From assembly GCA_000179315.1 (NCBI GenBank), contig ADZZ01000124.1:1-55417 (forward strand): 55,417 bases of DNA. The letters are read 5' to 3'. The first letter of the stretch is position 1. Each line of letters begins with the position of its first letter. Below the pieces are notes generated by a model. That model had not been told where the DNA came from. It searched no databases and saw nothing but the letters and a program-made list of their open reading frames with translations. Of the stretch, positions 36,810-46,797 are shown piece after piece. This DNA is from a delta proteobacterium NaphS2. Its GTDB lineage: Bacteria > Desulfobacterota > DSM-4660 > Desulfatiglandales > Desulfatiglandaceae. The position numbers and the translations under genes were made by a program.

Positions 36810-37315
36810 TGGATGGTTATCTTCTGGACACCAATGCGGTAAGTACACTCTGGAACTTGAGACATCCCGACCACACAACCCTGACAGATTTTCTGCAGGA
36901 AAGAAGCGAATCCCTCGTTTGGGTTTCGGTAATTGCTTTGGGAGAAATCGAATACGGACTCAAAATAGCACCTCAAATGGATGAAAACTCTCAGAATGAA
37001 GTTAGAATGCGGATGTCTGAGTATGCTTTCTTGGAAGTAAACAAACATACGGTTGAATCCTATTCAGATCTCCGTTCTGCCCTTTTTAAAAAATACTCCC
37101 CGAGAAGCAGACGTGGGCGCCTTAAGATGAAGTGGCCCGAAGATCTCTGTGAGCGGACAACGTCTAAAGAACTGGGGGTTCAAGAAAATGATATCTGGAT
37201 TGCGGCCCAGGCCGTTCAATACAATCTGATACTTGTCAGCAACGACAGCATGAGACGAATCCAAGAGGTGTCAGCAGATTTTGAATATTCCTTTCAGCTG
37301 GCTTCATGGAAATGA
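36809..37315 (+). CDS. PIN-domain nuclease (VapC/FitB-like)
   Basis: A 168-residue protein whose ATG shares one base with the methyltransferase stop. PIN motifs are present: YLLDTNAVST near the N terminus, ALGEIEYGL with the conserved glutamate, and ENDIWIAAQAVQYNLILVSND with the distal aspartates. VapC-type enzymes cut RNA as toxins, normally with a small antitoxin gene upstream. None is present here, so the methyltransferase or the MerR protein may hold that role, or the PIN protein may act as an effector on nucleic acid. Confidence 0.85.
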   Translation: MDGYLLDTNAVSTLWNLRHPDHTTLTDFLQERSESLVWVSVIALGEIEYGLKIAPQMDENSQNEVRMRMSEYAFLEVNKHTVESYSDLRSALFKKYSPRSRRGRLKMKWPEDLCERTTSKELGVQENDIWIAAQAVQYNLILVSNDSMRRIQEVSADFEYSFQLASWK

Positions 37316-37476
37316 TCCCAACATTGGAGATGAAAGACGAAGAGTATCTGTGATAAGCCACCGCTAAGTGGATTGGATAATATGCCAAGCCGATTTGGGT
37401 CCCCGACGTTCGCTGATCAGGCTATCCTAGGCATTTTCCGCTTGTTTTAGGCCCATACCTTACCCTTCGTCATACT

Positions 37477-37518
37477 CCTAACCCGGACAAGCCGGAACCA
37501 TAAAGGTAAAGATTTTTA
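37477..37518 (+). repeat. 42-bp inverted repeat, left copy
   Basis: Matches the complement of 50522-50563 exactly over 42 bases, with CCTAACCCGG outermost on both sides. The pair looks like the terminal inverted repeats of a transposon that has since been filled with other elements. Confidence 0.7.
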
Positions 37519-37588
37519 TAGCGTTGTTTGATTCTACTTTCATAGCGTTATACGATGATGGCAACCACTATTTATGGAGGTGCTCATC

Positions 37589-37975
37589 ATGACGGACTTT
37601 GTTGAAAGACACTCAGATAGAATCCTTGGACAGCTTTCTTGTTTCGACAGAATCATCATCCAAGGAACGTTACCTGACATTTGCTATCCGGGCGCCATTA
37701 CCAACTTCTTTTTTCGATCCGGCATCAAAATTTTTGATTTTAAGCAATGGGCTTCTCCCATGAGAGACGACATTAATGAGAACGCAAAGTCCATCGCCCA
37801 CGAAAATGGACTTGAAATTGAGTTCATCCGTAAAAAAAACTTCCGCAAGGACGATCGGGTTGCAGAGATTGTTGCTAAAAGGGGTGATCGTCCCGGCCTC
37901 GTGCATATTTTTTCAGCCATGGAAACCTGTACAGCTTTCAAACCATGGCATGATCAGACGATTCCCCCGACCTAA
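37589..37975 (+). pseudogene. 5' fragment of a multi-copy element gene
   Basis: ATG 37589 with GGAGG upstream opens a frame (VERHSDRILGQLSCFDRIII; RKKNFRKDDRVAEIVAKRGD) that I recognise as the N terminus of a larger uncharacterised protein family common in such genomes. It is cut at about residue 120 by the insertion sequence at 37953 and does not resume after it. It lies about 70 bp inside the left 42-bp repeat and was probably encoded by that transposon. Confidence 0.6.
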
Positions 37976-40444
37976 ACCGGACACTTTTTGGGGCATGATT
38001 TTAACTCCCAAAACAAGAACCTATTTCGAGTTGTTGCAGGCAAAAGTCGTCCAAGGCATGGGGCCTCATGGTAGCCGTACTCCCTATTACATTGAGGATG
38101 ATCCAGTCATCACAAACTACGAAATCGTCCGGGAGGTATGGGTTGGCAAATCATCCATTAAAGAGGTTTCCGAAAAGTATCACATCAGCTGCACACAATA
38201 TTACGAGAAGGAAGACGCGTTTGTGAACCATGGCTTTCCAGGGCTTTATCCTGAAGCCAGAACACTTCCTCTGTCAGAGGATTTGGAACGTCTGGTCATG
38301 ATGGTCAGCAAATCAAGGCCGTCTCTGTCTCAACAGGCCATTTTGAGAATAGCTGAAGCACTTCCCTTAACCGGGGAAAGTGCAGGCATGGAAGCAGTTT
38401 CAGAGATCCTGGCATCATACGGCCGATGCGTTTCAAGTCGGCCTGGGGACAAAGCCTTCTGGTCTCGCATCCAGCGTACCCTTGACCAGTTGAAACGGCT
38501 GAAAAAAATACACATCAAGGGGCGAAATCGACAAAACCGCAGAAAGACATTTTTCAATGATAAAGATGTGTTCCACAAACGGCTGGAGCTTTTGAGGCAC
38601 CTTTTTTACCAACCGTCTGTTGGCATCAAAGACGCCTGTTTACAATTCGGTATTTCACCGACCAGCTACTACCGGTTGGTTAAAGATTACGGAATTTTCG
38701 GTCCATGGGCGGTGGTTCCGGGAAACCTTCCCGGCAAAGAAACCATGAGTAACGAAACTGAGCTGAGCATTATTTTAAATAAGTTGCGATTTCCCGGCTA
38801 TTCTGCACAAGAGATGGTCAACAGACTGAAATTACGATGTTCCAGATATGCCGTTAATCGTGTTTTTTCCAGGTGGTCACTAACAGACCGTAACCGGGCG
38901 CCGATTGCCTTGGATCAGTATTGCACTGCGGAAACTGATGAAGAAAAGCCATTTGAACCGGTTCTGCCGGCTTGTCACCTTTACAGCGATGCGTCCCTTT
39001 TGGAGTCTCGGCGAATTAACCGTCAATTTGAACAGTTATGCGGTAAAATGCGGACCCATGCTTATCATCTGTGTGACCCCGGACCGCTCATTCTGGCGCA
39101 GTTTGTCAACGATCTTGGCGTTGTTCAGGCCATGGAAAAAAATGGTCCGCCGAGATTGCGTGGAATTGACATGAGCAACCTGGCCCTTCTCAATGTATTC
39201 CGAATATTGGCAGGGTATCGTCGAATCAACCATCTCAGCAATAACCGGGACAGGTCTGTTGCATTGGCCGGTGGGCTGGGCATGTTTGGTTCCCGTTCCA
39301 AGTATTATGAAGACACCCTTGAGTTTAAATTTGACCAGATCCACGCATTACGGTGTGATTTAATCAGCCGTGCCAAAGAGCTCGAACTCATCGAAGGCAA
39401 AAAGATAGCTTTTGACTTTCATTTCAAGAAATTTTTCGGTTCCCACAGCCAAGAAAAAGGGCTTGGAAAGGGGCCGGATAAAGCCGGTAATATGGCTGCC
39501 GGGTTCAGGCCTCATGTGACTTGGGACCTGGTTGCCAACACAGTACTATCCATGAATTACTATCACGGTGGTGTCCGGGCGCCTGGGATTCTGGAACAGT
39601 ACTGTGAAGAACAGATTTTTCCACTGATTGATCCCAGGGCGATTGAAGAAATCTATATGGATTCGGAGTATACCAAAGAAGCAAGTCTCCAGTATTTTAA
39701 GCAGGATCGCTGTCCCAATGGGGATGTGTTTCTCTGTCTGAAAAAGAACAAGCAGATCAAAAAGCTCATTGCGCCGGCGCTTGAATCAGAAGAAGGTTGG
39801 GAAAAATATGATGCCGAGGATTTGGCAAAAACCATTGACGTAACGCTTCCCAAAACAAAGCTCCCGTTACGCATTGTCATCCTGAAAGATTTGGAAACCG
39901 GTAAAAACATTCGGTGTTTTGGGAGTACCAATACCAGCCTGAAATCGGCCGATATGCTTCAGAAATACCGGTATCGCTGGCTCATCGAAAATGGTCTCAA
40001 GGATCTTGTTTACGGCTATTTTCTGGATGAAATGTATGGAAACGATCCGCAGAAAATCGAGTTTGAGTTCTATTGTACACTGGTGTCAAGGCTGAGCTAC
40101 GAATATTTTTTGAAAGAGTTGGGCGGTGAATATTACCATCAGCACAATGGGAACAAGACGACATTGCAAAAGATGAGAAACCTGTTTTTCGAGAAACGCA
40201 ACTTTACCCTCGAACAGGATTCCGATGACAATCTGATCATGACCATTCTTGATGGAGGTGGAAACGATCTGGAGCTGCGGGTTGCGGCATTACTCAAGAA
40301 GCGCATGGAAAATGGACGAAACAAGGTCCTCTGGTGGGGCAATAGAGGTCTCGTTTTGCGCTTTAAAAATCAGTACTCAGAGCAAAAAGTGTCCGGGTAG
40401 GGTCCGCCGAAAGTGTCCGGAAAACAACGGGGGAATCGTCTGAT
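37953..40444 (+). mobile_element. Insertion sequence with 801-residue DDE transposase
   Basis: The outermost 17 bases (37953-37969) are inverted at 40428-40444, and CCGGACACTTT recurs inside both ends. It interrupts the gene fragment to its left. Size about 2.5 kb. The family is uncertain (IS4-like or unclassified). No target duplication is evident. Confidence 0.75.
37995..40400 (+). CDS. DDE transposase
   Basis: About 801 residues from ATG 37995. The N terminus carries two helix-turn-helix-like regions (VGKSSIKEVSEKYHISCTQYY; VGIKDACLQFGISPTSYYRL). The catalytic part around residues 500-740 has IAFDFHFKKFFG, YMDSEYTKEASL and RYRWLIENGLKDLVYGY, the last matching the YREK-like glutamate region of IS4-type enzymes. 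Upstream codons of the open frame belong to the interrupted gene in another frame. Confidence 0.82.
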   Translation: MILTPKTRTYFELLQAKVVQGMGPHGSRTPYYIEDDPVITNYEIVREVWVGKSSIKEVSEKYHISCTQYYEKEDAFVNHGFPGLYPEARTLPLSEDLERLVMMVSKSRPSLSQQAILRIAEALPLTGESAGMEAVSEILASYGRCVSSRPGDKAFWSRIQRTLDQLKRLKKIHIKGRNRQNRRKTFFNDKDVFHKRLELLRHLFYQPSVGIKDACLQFGISPTSYYRLVKDYGIFGPWAVVPGNLPGKETMSNETELSIILNKLRFPGYSAQEMVNRLKLRCSRYAVNRVFSRWSLTDRNRAPIALDQYCTAETDEEKPFEPVLPACHLYSDASLLESRRINRQFEQLCGKMRTHAYHLCDPGPLILAQFVNDLGVVQAMEKNGPPRLRGIDMSNLALLNVFRILAGYRRINHLSNNRDRSVALAGGLGMFGSRSKYYEDTLEFKFDQIHALRCDLISRAKELELIEGKKIAFDFHFKKFFGSHSQEKGLGKGPDKAGNMAAGFRPHVTWDLVANTVLSMNYYHGGVRAPGILEQYCEEQIFPLIDPRAIEEIYMDSEYTKEASLQYFKQDRCPNGDVFLCLKKNKQIKKLIAPALESEEGWEKYDAEDLAKTIDVTLPKTKLPLRIVILKDLETGKNIRCFGSTNTSLKSADMLQKYRYRWLIENGLKDLVYGYFLDEMYGNDPQKIEFEFYCTLVSRLSYEYFLKELGGEYYHQHNGNKTTLQKMRNLFFEKRNFTLEQDSDDNLIMTILDGGGNDLELRVAALLKKRMENGRNKVLWWGNRGLVLRFKNQYSEQKVSG

Positions 40445-40479
40445 ACTTAATTAATGGCTCATACGACGTTTCCGCGTGC

Positions 40480-41166
40480 TCATGCGTGGGCTGCAAAAAG
40501 GACATTGATCAATGACGGCAGCAATGCTTTTCCTCTCCGGCGTACGTTATGGACAAACTCAAAAAAACTCAGATAAAGTGGTAAGTTTTCTTGAGACACG
40601 CCGCGATGTGGTCGCAGCCAAGATCGTAGAAGCGACCAAAAGCCCTCAATTGTATTGACATGAACTTCACAGAAGCCATCGCCGTCTTCATCTCTGGCAT
40701 ATTCTCCCTTACCATGACAAACAGTCTTATGGGTATAGCCCCAGTCAGTGAGATGATTGTAAATGCTGTACTCATCTGTATTCACCAAGGTTCCTGGTGT
40801 TATAACAGACCGCAAAATCGGTTCGATGGTTTTTTGTTTAACGTCTGGAAGCATAAAAATGGCGACATCCCCGGAACGTTCAATGATTCCGAGGACAGGA
40901 GGTTTTTCTTTTTCAAGAGTTCCTCGGCCCGGAGCACCCTTGAGCGCTCTGCACCGTGGTGCTCGCCCTTTCTGACGAACTTTTTCCGGATGCCCTTTAT
41001 GCCCTGCAATTACGTATACTTCGTCGCACTCTACTACCCCACTGACTTTACATCCCGGCTTCCTTGCAGCGATTTCGCTCCGAAGCAAAATAGTCATCCT
41101 ATGGGCGACATCCGGATTAAGGTCCAGCTCCGCGGCGATTTGCCTGTTGGATAGGTTTAGTCCCAT
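40480..41166 (-). pseudogene. IS1595-family transposase, N-terminally truncated
   Basis: A 228-residue frame containing the ISXO2 catalytic domain: VECDEVYVIAGHKG (first D), LVNTDEYSIYNHL (second D) and HVNTIEGFWSLLR (N/E). The zinc-ribbon N terminus is missing. Upstream of GLNLSNRQIA the frame continues into sequence of the IS21-like element tip, so that element cut the gene at about 41168. Confidence 0.78.
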
Positions 41167-41178
41167 GAGTGCTTGGCC

Positions 41179-41220
41179 GCTAACGAAAACAGAACCAGTT
41201 TTGCTAATCGTAACGGAACC
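41179..41220 (+). repeat. Paired 18-bp end repeats, left
   Basis: GCTAACGAAAACAGAACC (41179-41196) and GCTAATCGTAACGGAACC (41203-41220), 24 bp apart. They match the complementary pair at 50253-50294 in sequence, spacing and inverted direction. Probable transposase or ParB-like binding sites. Confidence 0.75.
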
Positions 41221-41390
41221 GGTGATTGCGCGTTGTTCTGTTGCTTCTGCAGAATAAACTGGAATGTGAGAGGCGGTGTTTTTTGAGAAGAGGTCTTGAA
41301 AAGGGTTTTTTTCTTATAGGTTTACAGATAATTGAAAGCCATGTGGCATCATGAGGTTTGAGAGGGTTTAGATCGGCTTAGAAAAATGGA

Positions 41391-42122
41391 TTAGCCGGCA
41401 TCTGTTTTTCTGAGAGAAGGCCCATCGATATGAACATTGATGCACCGATGGTTGAGGCGATCCAGCAGAGCATCGACCATGTCCTTTGGTTCAAGGAGGG
41501 AATACCATTGTTCAGGCTGGAGATTGGTCGTAATAATGGTGGGCCGCCCGGCTTCATATCGCTCTTTCATGAGTTTGAAAAAGGCGTTCATTTGCTCCTT
41601 TTTCAGGGTCAGGTATCCCAGTTCATCGAGCAACAGCAGATCATATCGGCACAGGGCATTGAGTAGTTTGGGGGTGGATCGATCGGCGAGAGAGGCATAG
41701 AGTTGATCCAGCAAATCCTGAACATTATAAAAACGCCCCCGGTACCCGGCAATAATGGCTTGACGGAGTATGCCGACGGCCAGGCCTGTTTTCCCTACGC
41801 CGGTCTTTCCGTGAAATACGATGTTTTCTCTTCGATTGATGAAATCAAGGCCGGACAAAGTCATCATCCGGCTTTTCCGGACTCCGGGCTGAAGATCAAA
41901 CGGAAAGGAGTTGAGGGTCCAGTCCCATGGGAGCCGTGCAATCTGAAGCCGATAAGTCATGCTCCGCTCCTGCCGGAAACGTAATTCCTCAGCCAGGAGG
42001 TTGTATATGACCTCGTAAACGGAAAGCCCGTTCTTTTCGGCCAAAGCCAACTGCTCATCGAAGGTCTTCACCATGCCTTTAAACTTCAAGTCAATGAGTA
42101 ATTGCTCAATTTTCTTTTTCAT
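41391..42122 (-). CDS. istB: IS21 helper ATPase IstB
   Basis: A 243-residue AAA+ protein. Walker A is HGKTGVGKTGLA, Walker B is LLLLDELGYL, and the sensor region is PTIITTNLQPEQW. The N terminus (IEQLLIDLKFKGMVKTFDEQ) is the IstB cap helix. IstB remodels target DNA for IstA. Its ATG overlaps the istA stop by four bases. Confidence 0.95.
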   Translation of the reverse strand: MKKKIEQLLIDLKFKGMVKTFDEQLALAEKNGLSVYEVIYNLLAEELRFRQERSMTYRLQIARLPWDWTLNSFPFDLQPGVRKSRMMTLSGLDFINRRENIVFHGKTGVGKTGLAVGILRQAIIAGYRGRFYNVQDLLDQLYASLADRSTPKLLNALCRYDLLLLDELGYLTLKKEQMNAFFKLMKERYEAGRPTIITTNLQPEQWYSLLEPKDMVDALLDRLNHRCINVHIDGPSLRKTDAG

Positions 42123-42231
42123 GACAGATCAAAAAAGTCACCCGCGGTATAATCGAGGATGATGTTTTCCAGACGGGACAGATCGTCGAGTAGACCGGTT
42201 TCTTCAGCAACCTTAACGCAATATGCCTCAG
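42119..42231 (-). pseudogene. istA: istA 3' exon
   Basis: In frame to the TGA at 42119 the sequence encodes VAEETGLLDDLSRLENIILD then YTAGDFFDLS, an IstA C terminus. Upstream the frame meets TAG in intron sequence. The exact intron-exon border is not fixed; a codon-aligned junction near 42227-42235 keeps the frame. Confidence 0.65.
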
Positions 42232-44163
42232 ACTACGCCCTCGCCGCACGCGGCTACTACGTATCATAAGACCACATGAGATTGGTAGCAGTTGGCCCCG
42301 GCCCCTCCCAGAACCGTGCTTGCGCTATTTACGCACACGGCTCCTCATGAGTACGCTTCACGATTAAGCGAAAAGGTTTACCGTAATACGGGGTTGCGGC
42401 AGAGGAAACTTTTTAAGAAGTAGGTTAAACTTCTCCCAGTTCATACACCCTCGTTTACCTCGCCTGTTCAGCCATTTGAACAACAGACGATGAACCTCAT
42501 AGGAAAACCGGTTGAGACCTTTTGAATTGTCCGTGACTCCGTAGTAGGCAAAGTGTCCCTGCAATTTCGAGCCTACCTTACCCATTAGCTCATCGGTCGG
42601 CAGGGTCCGGTTGGCTTTCAGCCAATCCCTAAACATCCGAATTTTGGCGGTAAACTTCTTGCGAGAAGTGATCCGTTTCATCCGGAATTTCCTGCCGTTC
42701 CTGGACCGGCTGCAGTAGTGCGTGAATCCAAGAAAATCAAAGGTAGACGCCTTGCCACCGCGGCTATCGGCCTTGGATTGTGCATATGGACCAAATTCGA
42801 TGGTCTTCGTCTTTTCAGGCGATATCTCAAGGCCAAACTTGGAAAGTCGCAGATCCAGTTCCTTTCGGAACCGTATCGCATCTGCCTCACGCTCGAAACA
42901 TACAACAAAGTCATCGGCGTAACGGATTATCCGACTTTGGCCATGACAGCCCTGCTGAAACACTCGCGTGAACCAGATGTCCAGACTGTAATGCAGATAG
43001 ATATTGGCAAGTACTGGTGAAATAATCCCGCCCTGAGGCGTTCCTTTGTCACTGGCAATCTCTTTGCCTTCCTCCATTATACCTGCTTTGAGAAACCGCT
43101 TGACGTAGCGCAACACTCGTTTATCTGCTATTCGGTGGCCGAGAAATTTAATCATCCAATCGTGATCAACATTATCAAAGAACCCTTTGATATCTGCGTC
43201 CACAATATAGTGAACCCGGCATCCCTCAACCTCTTTGCTGAGTGCCCTCAACGCGTCATGACACCCGCGACCGGGCCGAAATCCATACGAATCGTCAATG
43301 AAATCCTGCTCGTAGATCGCCGAAAGCACCCGTGTCAATCCCGCCTGTACCAGCTTATCTTCAAGGGCTGGTATGCCCAGCGGTCGTTTCTTGCTACTCC
43401 CCGGTTTAGGAATGTACACCCTGCGCACCGGCAATGGAATATACGCCATCCGATGCAATTTTCCGACCAGAGCGTTTAGGTTCTCGCCAAGTTTTTCCCC
43501 ATATTCCTTCTTGGTAACCTTATCAATGCCAGATGCTGCGTCTTTGCGCAGCTCCTGGAAACATTCCCGCAACATCTCCTCGTTCATCAGATGAAACAGA
43601 CTGGTGAATCGGCATTCATCTTCTTTGCGGGCCTTCTCCGCTATGCGTTGTAATTTCGTTTCCACCATTTCTCTATTTCTGAGCATAGATGATGTGTCCT
43701 CGCAACACTGTTACTCATGTGACGTCCTTTCCTCCAGCGGAGTTACCCGCCTTCTCAGGTACTACGACGCCATCCGACTTCCCCTGCCCCGTTTGCCATT
43801 CTCCCTTTATTATCGGTTGGCCGGCATACTCGCTTTTAAGCAAGAGCGCAGAGAACCTCCCGGGTTGCCGCATATTCGCAATGTCCGACATGCCATGGTC
43901 TCAGACCCCGGAGAGGCGCCATTGACTTGCCATTCGCCAATGGTCATTTTGACTTCCGTCAAAGTTAAAACGTCGTCCCTCTCAACTAATCCTTTCGAGG
44001 CTCAATCCCTTCAACCTTATGGCTTACGGCCTATCGTCTCGCTGTCCTACGCTTAATCTCGGGGATTACTCCCGTCGATCCAAGGACTCACTACCCAGTG
44101 GCTGGCCAGCCTTCCGGGGCGGGATTCACACCCGCTAAAATATGCGACCTTGCCCGGCCGCAC
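42230..44163 (-). mobile_element. Group II intron inside istA
   Basis: The 5' end at 44163 reads GTGCGGCC, the group II consensus, directly after the istA codons for KYRLF. Domain V (GAGCCGTG...CACGGTTC hairpin) is at 42343-42311, 20 bases after the ORF stop. 43687-44163 is gene-free ribozyme sequence (domains I-IV). The 3' end, domain VI, is unclear and is placed at about 42230. Confidence 0.85.
42364..43686 (-). CDS. ltrA: Group II intron reverse transcriptase/maturase
   Basis: A 440-residue intron-encoded protein. RT motifs: GIPALEDKLVQAGLTRVL, DSYGFRPGRGCHDAL, GTPQGGIISPVLANIYLH and the catalytic RYADDFVVCFE. A thumb/maturase X domain follows (YYGVTDNSKGLNRFSYEVH). No HNH endonuclease domain is seen at the C terminus (ends ITVNLFA), typical of bacterial C/D-type introns. 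Confidence 0.93.
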   Translation of the reverse strand: MLRNREMVETKLQRIAEKARKEDECRFTSLFHLMNEEMLRECFQELRKDAASGIDKVTKKEYGEKLGENLNALVGKLHRMAYIPLPVRRVYIPKPGSSKKRPLGIPALEDKLVQAGLTRVLSAIYEQDFIDDSYGFRPGRGCHDALRALSKEVEGCRVHYIVDADIKGFFDNVDHDWMIKFLGHRIADKRVLRYVKRFLKAGIMEEGKEIASDKGTPQGGIISPVLANIYLHYSLDIWFTRVFQQGCHGQSRIIRYADDFVVCFEREADAIRFRKELDLRLSKFGLEISPEKTKTIEFGPYAQSKADSRGGKASTFDFLGFTHYCSRSRNGRKFRMKRITSRKKFTAKIRMFRDWLKANRTLPTDELMGKVGSKLQGHFAYYGVTDNSKGLNRFSYEVHRLLFKWLNRRGKRGCMNWEKFNLLLKKFPLPQPRITVNLFA

Positions 44164-44985
44164 AAAAAGTCGATACTTAAGGGCCTGTCTTACGGCTTTG
44201 AGAAAAGGCTCACCGGGATAAGTCCGTTGCAGATGCAGCAGACGGCGTAACTTGACCACGCCACGACCATGGCTTCTTTTCTTCAGTTCGGCCACATACG
44301 CATCCAGAACGGCATCATTTCCCACCAACAGCTGTTCTTCTTTTGAAGGGACCCGGGCATCCTTTTTTCTTCGAATCGGAACATGATGTCCCGGCACAGT
44401 TGTTCGCGTATCACGTTTATCCAGAATACGGTCATGTTCCGCCACGTTCCGGCTTTTGTCATAAACGATGACCTTGCGCCAGTGTTTCTGAACTTCCAGG
44501 GATTTTCCAATCAGTGCTTCAGGGACGGAATAACGGTTGGTGTCCAAATGCACATATCCCTCGATATCGACGACCCGGTGTTTTGCCACATAGACCGGCG
44601 GCCGGTATGGGGGTAAATCAATGAGATGCGGTTTTTCAATGATATAGGCCTCATCCGGTATCATTCCCAAAGCCCGTTTGAACGTTTTGTCGCTGGTGTT
44701 CCGGCACCAGTCGATGGCCTGCCGGTTCAAATCATGCCAGCTGACAAAGGTTCTTCCAGGAAGAAAGTTATTTTCCACAAAATGAAAAGGCCTTTCCACG
44801 CGGGCACTTCGATTGGCATCGCCTACGGCATGGGCCACAAACCCGGTTTGATACATATCAGCGAAGTATTTCATCTCAGGTGCAATCAATGCGTCAGGTC
44901 CGGTGCCGCCGGCCACAATAACACTGGTATTGTCAACGATGCACCGGGAACACACCCCATCCATAAAATCGAAGGCTTTTGACAG
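44164..44985 (-). pseudogene. istA: istA central fragment
   Basis: 274 codons between the insertion sequence and the intron. It carries the second half of the IstA catalytic core: VDNTSVIVAGGTG, FHFVENNFLPGRTFVSW and WCRN, then DTNRYSVPEALIGKSLEV of the beta-barrel. It begins LSKAFDF in frame with KVF of the N-terminal piece once one GTTTTT target copy is removed, and ends exactly on a codon at the intron. Confidence 0.88.
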
Positions 44986-45027
44986 AAAAACCCTATGGCC
45001 GAAAATAACGGTTGGCCTTGATTTTGC

Positions 45028-46743
45028 TTAACAACCAAACAATTCTCCCAGTTTTCGAGGGAACGCCGGTTCCCGTATCATCTTTTTCAAAATCTGTGGG
45101 AGCCTGCCTGTTTCCTTCCTTTTTTTGTCTAATTCCTGCAAAACCAATTTGCTGTCAACCCGCGCAAAACGTTGTTCCAGCGTATTGCAACCATCAAGTA
45201 TAATGTCGAGATACTCCTTGTTCTCAAGGTTTTTGACGAGGGGAGTGTCCGAGAGGATTGTTTTCAATGTCTTGTTCAAAGAAATTGTCCCTGTTTTTTT
45301 GCGGTATTTTCTTTTGAGATCCCTGAAAAAGCGCTCCAGAATATTGTTGGTTCGTTGGGGCTGGATAAGTTGTTCTCCAGTAGCGGTATGAACAGAGATG
45401 GGATCTGCGAAGAGCTTATCCCAATATGTATCTATCTGCTGAATCATCTTTTTGTATTCATCTCTCTTTGACAAGGTTTCTTCAGATTTTAATTTTTCCT
45501 GGAACGCTGCTACCTTTTCCTTGATCGTTTTCATATCCGTATCATCGCCATCATCATTGAGGCCATTTTTTCCTTCTGGAAGTGCGATGCGGAGCGCCTC
45601 TCGCAGTGCATTGAAGATCTCTGCTTTCTTATCGAGGGCTTTGGCTGATCTTTTTAGGGTTTGATCAGCCATGACTGGCTTGATCAATCTGAAAAGCTTG
45701 TGAAGAGGCTTATGCGTCTTTTCGTATTTGTGCGGGCTTTCCCAAATTGCCTCAACAAGGGTGTAAACCGTTTTCAATCTGTGATAGAAAGCGAGGTGAG
45801 GAAGATCGAAAGGAAAGCCATATCCATTCAGTTCCGCCGAAATATCAAAAACCCACTGAATCAAAGCAAATGCGGACGCGATCGACATTTCGGCACCGGT
45901 TCTGACATCCCCATGCTTTATGCCGGCATTTAGTTGCTCCATTACCTTGCGGTCTTGAACAGCAGTTCTTTCAAGACTCTTGGCCATCCGTCGAAGCGAA
46001 CCACGGATCTTGTGCTTTTTGAGGCGATTCCTGATTTTTTTGTATTCATCTTCCATCAAGTCCTTGCCGATATCTCTTAAAAAATGAAAATGGCAGATAA
46101 AATCAGGTGTTCCCGGGAATACCGCTGCAATAGCCGAAAGGATTCCCTTTCCCATGTCGTGAACCAAGGCGATTGGGTCGCCGTATTGCCCTTTGATTTT
46201 TTCAAAGAACGGAATGAGCAACTCGCTTTGTTCCGAAGGGATTTTTATATTGTCCAGAACGACTTCGGCAATACCGTCCAGACCTGTAAACAGGTGTGGG
46301 CTATCGCCCTCGCATGTTCCATCAACGTGAAGGATATATCCGCCGCGCTGATCCATCGCGCTTCTTATTTTTTGGCGACTTTCGCGATGGGCCACGGCAA
46401 GGTAGGTGACAAACTTCTTGCCTAAAAAACTCACTTCTCTATCAGAAATCGAGATGTTTTTCCGAGCCAATTCACTCACAATGTCCTTTTCGCTGCGGCA
46501 GTGAACAAAGAGGGCATACCCCACATATACAATAACGTCATAGCCAAATGTACACCGGTGCGGTGCAAGGCTCTTCAACTCTCGGCAAGTGTATACCTTA
46601 CCGTCATCCTCCGATTGCATGATGGTTTCTTTGGCCCGGAATGCGCCGATATCCAGGGTCACGACTTTCTTTTCCCGCGTCTTTAACACTTTATTGTTCC
46701 CGAAACAGAAGGCCTCTTCTGAAAAGAAGTGTACTGTTGGCAT
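45028..46743 (-). CDS. Transposase, MULE-like DDE type
   Basis: A 571-residue protein. Likely catalytic segments: ILHVDGTCEGDSPHLFTGLD (first D), ALVHDMGKGILSAI (second D), CHFHFLRDIGKDL (C/H motif of MULE-type enzymes), and NNILERFFRDLKRKYRKKTG near the end (E). A central helical insertion lies between. The family in standard IS classification is uncertain. The start is the ATG at 46743; no strong ribosome site is seen. Confidence 0.8.
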   Translation of the reverse strand: MPTVHFFSEEAFCFGNNKVLKTREKKVVTLDIGAFRAKETIMQSEDDGKVYTCRELKSLAPHRCTFGYDVIVYVGYALFVHCRSEKDIVSELARKNISISDREVSFLGKKFVTYLAVAHRESRQKIRSAMDQRGGYILHVDGTCEGDSPHLFTGLDGIAEVVLDNIKIPSEQSELLIPFFEKIKGQYGDPIALVHDMGKGILSAIAAVFPGTPDFICHFHFLRDIGKDLMEDEYKKIRNRLKKHKIRGSLRRMAKSLERTAVQDRKVMEQLNAGIKHGDVRTGAEMSIASAFALIQWVFDISAELNGYGFPFDLPHLAFYHRLKTVYTLVEAIWESPHKYEKTHKPLHKLFRLIKPVMADQTLKRSAKALDKKAEIFNALREALRIALPEGKNGLNDDGDDTDMKTIKEKVAAFQEKLKSEETLSKRDEYKKMIQQIDTYWDKLFADPISVHTATGEQLIQPQRTNNILERFFRDLKRKYRKKTGTISLNKTLKTILSDTPLVKNLENKEYLDIILDGCNTLEQRFARVDSKLVLQELDKKRKETGRLPQILKKMIREPAFPRKLGELFGC

Positions 46744-46797
46744 TTCGAAAAACAGGTTGCCTGCACAGACACTTCCACAACTTTTTCAATATGGTCC

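Noticed and set aside
34263-37315. Methyltransferase cassette as BREX (PglX)
   Set aside because: No PglZ, BrxC or other BREX genes adjoin it; only a MerR-type and a PIN gene are linked.
42364-43686. Reverse transcriptase as a retron or diversity-generating element
   Set aside because: A GTGCG 5' end and a domain V hairpin flank it, and no template/variable repeat or msr-msd structure is visible, so a group II intron explains it.
43604-44056. Plus-strand 150-residue frame
   Set aside because: It lies over the group II intron 5' ribozyme region on the opposite strand and has no start signal or family match.
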